Source of the DNA: an uncultured Bacteroidota bacterium
Lineage (GTDB): Bacteria > Bacteroidota > Bacteroidia > Bacteroidales > SZUA-534
Assembly: GCA_946186925.1 (NCBI GenBank)
Contig: CAMHPA010000019.1
Location: 1-43,396 of the forward strand
DNA length: 43,396 nt
Direction of reading: 5' to 3'
Made by a program: the position numbers and the translations under genes
Notes under the pieces: model-generated
Database searches by the model: none
The model's input: only the letters and a program-made list of their open reading frames with translations
Told to the model about the DNA's origin: nothing
Shown here: positions 41,128 through 43,396 of the stretch, piece by piece
Numbering within the stretch: the first letter of the stretch is position 1
How the letters are laid out: each line of letters starts with the position of its first letter

Positions 41128-41286
41128 ATTTGAACACAGATTTAACTGATTTTCACAGATTTAATGTTTAAAGTTTAACAGGTTTAACAGGTTTAAAATG
41201 GACTACAGACTACAGACAACGGACTTCGGACTAATGCCTAACGCCTAATGCTCAACACCAAGAAAGTAAACAAAATACCTATAGTT
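41128..41286. repeat. Composite intergenic repeat between hisD and hisC
   Basis: In order the gap carries GAACACAGATTTAACTGATT, AAAGTTTAA, two tandem CAGGTTTAA units, AATGGACTACAGACTACAGA (41198-41217), CGGACTTCGGACTAATGCC and CTAACGCCTAATG. The stretch from AAAGTTTAA to the GGACTACAGAC tract is almost the same as at about 11400-11485, which has three CAGGTTTAA units. Confidence 0.75.
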
Positions 41287-42357
41287 ATGTCAAGTTTTGA
41301 TTTAAATAAAATTGTCCGCCCGAACGTGCTTGCAATGGAGCCTTATTCCTGCGCTCGCGACGAGTTTGAGGGCGAAGCCGCCGTCTTTCTGGACGCGAAC
41401 GAGAATTCGCTCGGTTCGCTGGCTGGCGACGGCTACAACCGCTACCCCGACCCGCGGCAGACGCAACTGCGCGTGAAGGTGGCGAAAATAAAGGGCGTGA
41501 AACCCGAACAGGTCTTCTTTGGAAACGGCAGCGACGAGCCTATCGACTTGCTTTTCAGGGCTTTCTGCCGCCCCACGATTGACCGCGCCATTATCAATCC
41601 GCCCACCTACGGAATGTATAAGGTGCAGGCCGCTATCAATGAGACACCGATTGACGAGATTCTGCTGACGCCTGATTTTCAGTTGCAAACCGATAAGATT
41701 CTGGCTGCGGTAACGCCCAACACAAAGTTGATTTTCGTCTGCTCGCCGAACAATCCGTCGGGCAACCTAATGAAACGCGCTGATATTGTGCGACTTATCG
41801 AGAGTTTCAACGGCATTGTGGTGGTTGACGAGGCTTATATCGATTTTGCTGAAACAGAGTCGTTTACGCAACTGATTGACCGCTACCCCAACCTGATTGT
41901 GCTGCAAACGTTCAGCAAGGCCTGGGGAATGGCCGCGCTGCGTTGTGGAATGGCCTTTGCGCAGAAACAGGTGATTGACGTGCTTCTGAAAATCAAGTAC
42001 CCCTACAACATTAACATTCTCACGCAAGAGACTGTGTTTAAGGCACTTGACCGCAAGGCGGAGAAAAACGCTATGGTGAAGCAAATTCTTGCCAACCGCA
42101 CAGAACTCATTAAGCGGCTAAACGATTGTAAATGTGTTGAATGCACCTACCCCACCAACGCCAATTTTGTGCTGGCCAAGGTTACCGACGCGCCTGCAAT
42201 CTACCGCTTCCTGGTGAGCCGCGGAATCATTGTCCGCAGCCGCCACAACGTTGCGCTCTGCACCAACGGACTGCGTATTACGGTGGGCAAAGCAGGCGAA
42301 GACGATACTTTGATTAACGCTTTAAATGAATTTGGCAAAACATTGTTAAACAGTTAA
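41287..42357 (+). CDS. hisC: Histidinol-phosphate aminotransferase (HisC)
   Basis: This PLP enzyme converts imidazole-acetol phosphate to histidinol phosphate. The 356 residues show LDANENSLG near the N-terminus, [26 protein letters not shown], the cofactor Asp in [11 protein letters not shown] and the Schiff-base lysine in [13 protein letters not shown]. The start at 41287 ([20 protein letters not shown]) was chosen over an in-frame ATG at 41248, because the extra 13 residues arise from the repeat-rich gap. Confidence 0.96.
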   Translation: MSSFDLNKIVRPNVLAMEPYSCARDEFEGEAAVFLDANENSLGSLAGDGYNRYPDPRQTQLRVKVAKIKGVKPEQVFFGNGSDEPIDLLFRAFCRPTIDRAIINPPTYGMYKVQAAINETPIDEILLTPDFQLQTDKILAAVTPNTKLIFVCSPNNPSGNLMKRADIVRLIESFNGIVVVDEAYIDFAETESFTQLIDRYPNLIVLQTFSKAWGMAALRCGMAFAQKQVIDVLLKIKYPYNINILTQETVFKALDRKAEKNAMVKQILANRTELIKRLNDCKCVECTYPTNANFVLAKVTDAPAIYRFLVSRGIIVRSRHNVALCTNGLRITVGKAGEDDTLINALNEFGKTLLNS

Positions 42358-42368
42358 TAATAACTCGC

Positions 42369-42436
42369 ACTGACTCGGCTGTCGCCGAGTGCACAGATTA
42401 CACAGCCCCGATTGCTATCGGGACGATAATTATCGG
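42369..42436. repeat. Three short hairpins between hisC and hisB
   Basis: ACTCGGC-TGTC-GCCGAGT, CCCGATTGCTATCGGG (42407-42422, one mismatch) and CGATAATTATCG follow each other. The second belongs to the family seen at 11528 and 14841. No T-run follows, so transcription into hisB is probably not stopped. Confidence 0.7.
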
Positions 42437-42479
42437 GGGCACAGACATAAATAACGCTAACTTATTAATACATAATGAT

Positions 42480-43396
42480 ATGACTAAACGCAGAGCATTG
42501 TTTATCGACCGCGACGGCACGCTGATTGTTGAGCCGCCCGTAACGTTTCAGGTTGACAATCTCGACCAACTCGAGTTTCTGCCTGGAGTTTTGCGGAATC
42601 TCTATTTCATTCGCAAAAACCTTGATTATGAATTGGTTATCGTTTCAAATCAGGACGGATTGGGCACGCCGTCGAATCCGCAGGAGAACTTCGACAAGGT
42701 TCAGGCAAAAATGCTGCAAACATTTGAAAACGAGGGAGTAACGTTCGACGACATACTTATCGACCCGTCGCTGCCCGAAGAGAACAAACCAACGCGTAAG
42801 CCTGGCATTGCTATGCTAACTAAATACACGTCAGGCGATTACGACCTTGAAAACTCGTATGTGATTGGCGACCGCCCCACCGATATGCAAATGGCGCAGA
42901 ACCTTGGCTGCAAAGGCTTGTATCTTGGCACAGAGGAAGTTACACTGCCCAACTGCCGCGCCTGCAAGAACTGGGACGAGGTTTGCGAGATTGTGTTCGC
43001 TGGCGAGCGCGTGGCCACCGTGCAGCGCACCACCAAAGAGACCGACATTTATATCAAAATAAACCTTGACGGCACTGGTAAGTGCAACATTTCCACTGGT
43101 TTAGGCTTCTTCGACCATATGCTTGAGCAGATTGGCCGTCACTCGGGCAGCGACCTTGAAATCCGCGTGAAGGGCGACCTGAACGTTGACGAGCACCACA
43201 CCATTGAGGACACCGCAATCGCGCTCGGCGAGGCCATTCTGAAGGCTCTGGGCGACAAGCGCGGCATTGAGCGCTACGGCTTCTGCCTGCCAATGGACGA
43301 CTGCCTGTGCAGCGTGGCACTCGATTTTGGCGGCCGCCCCTGGCTGGTTTACGACGCCAAATTCAACCGCGAGAAGATTGGCGACGTGCCCACCGA
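42480..43396 (+). CDS. hisB: Bifunctional histidinol-phosphatase / imidazoleglycerol-phosphate dehydratase (HisB), 3' end outside window
   Basis: The first domain (about 1-165) is a HAD phosphatase with the nucleophile motif [17 protein letters not shown], the lysine in PTRKPG and [12 protein letters not shown]; it also has the Cys-rich LPNCRAC segment. The second domain (from about 178) is IGP dehydratase, with [17 protein letters not shown] and the metal-binding [15 protein letters not shown], then [11 protein letters not shown]. The window ends in this domain (about 305 residues seen; about 50-70 are probably missing). The start [14 protein letters not shown] follows 122 bases after hisC. 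Confidence 0.95.
   Translation, partial: MTKRRALFIDRDGTLIVEPPVTFQVDNLDQLEFLPGVLRNLYFIRKNLDYELVIVSNQDGLGTPSNPQENFDKVQAKMLQTFENEGVTFDDILIDPSLPEENKPTRKPGIAMLTKYTSGDYDLENSYVIGDRPTDMQMAQNLGCKGLYLGTEEVTLPNCRACKNWDEVCEIVFAGERVATVQRTTKETDIYIKINLDGTGKCNISTGLGFFDHMLEQIGRHSGSDLEIRVKGDLNVDEHHTIEDTAIALGEAILKALGDKRGIERYGFCLPMDDCLCSVALDFGGRPWLVYDAKFNREKIGDVPT

Overview
The window reads as chromosomal DNA of a Bacteroidota bacterium, most likely order Bacteroidales. The evidence is a type IX secretion sorting domain on a C10 peptidase, repeated TAnnTTTG-type (sigma-ABfr) promoter boxes, a men gene set in the order usual for the order, an alaS / M23 peptidase / MerR block, a fused SpmA-SpmB protein and a long-form HisG. 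No IS element, CRISPR array, rRNA or replication origin was seen. Species cannot be named from the sequence alone.

Layout. (1) 518-4582: a 1354-residue secreted mosaic protein with collagen-like Gly-Xaa-Yaa tracts, seven carbohydrate-binding-like repeats, five KAARRTGF repeats, YadA-head-like repeats and a C-terminal S74 self-cleaving chaperone. (2) 4803-11293: menaquinone biosynthesis, menF-menD-menB-menC-menE on the minus strand, with a convergent hotdog thioesterase that is a good candidate for the DHNA-CoA hydrolase step. (3) 11556-13258: a small phage-derived scar holding a 5'-truncated MuF head-morphogenesis/nuclease-toxin gene and a small winged-helix/TM gene, flanked by dispersed palindromic repeats. 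(4) 13413-17356: a PurF-like amidophosphoribosyltransferase lacking the N-terminal catalytic cysteine, and a patatin/outer-membrane-barrel protein. (5) 17453-21484: alaS, divergent from an M23 envelope peptidase and a MerR regulator. (6) 21589-27081: a SiaC-type phosphoprotein gene divergent from a TPR-SpoIIE (PP2C) phosphatase and a second TPR membrane protein, which I infer to be a partner-switching signalling module. (7) 27090-32887: C10 peptidase, SpmAB-like protein, TlpA-like thioredoxin and an aminotransferase. (8) 33234-38124: a double-module esterase, a convergent single-module esterase, an FNT-family channel and a TIGR04076-like protein. (9) 38274-38463: two tRNA-Leu genes with promoter and terminator. 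(10) 38651-43396: the histidine operon hisG-hisD-hisC-hisB (hisB runs off the end), preceded by a leader peptide with six consecutive histidines, a terminator and a matching antiterminator segment.

The most interesting signals are the complete-looking his attenuator, the SiaC/TPR-phosphatase module without its kinase, the truncated MuF toxin, the Cys-less PurF paralog, and several families of short palindromic and A+T-rich repeats that fill gaps between genes, including gaps inside the men and his operons. Assignments come from motif recognition by eye; no database search was run.
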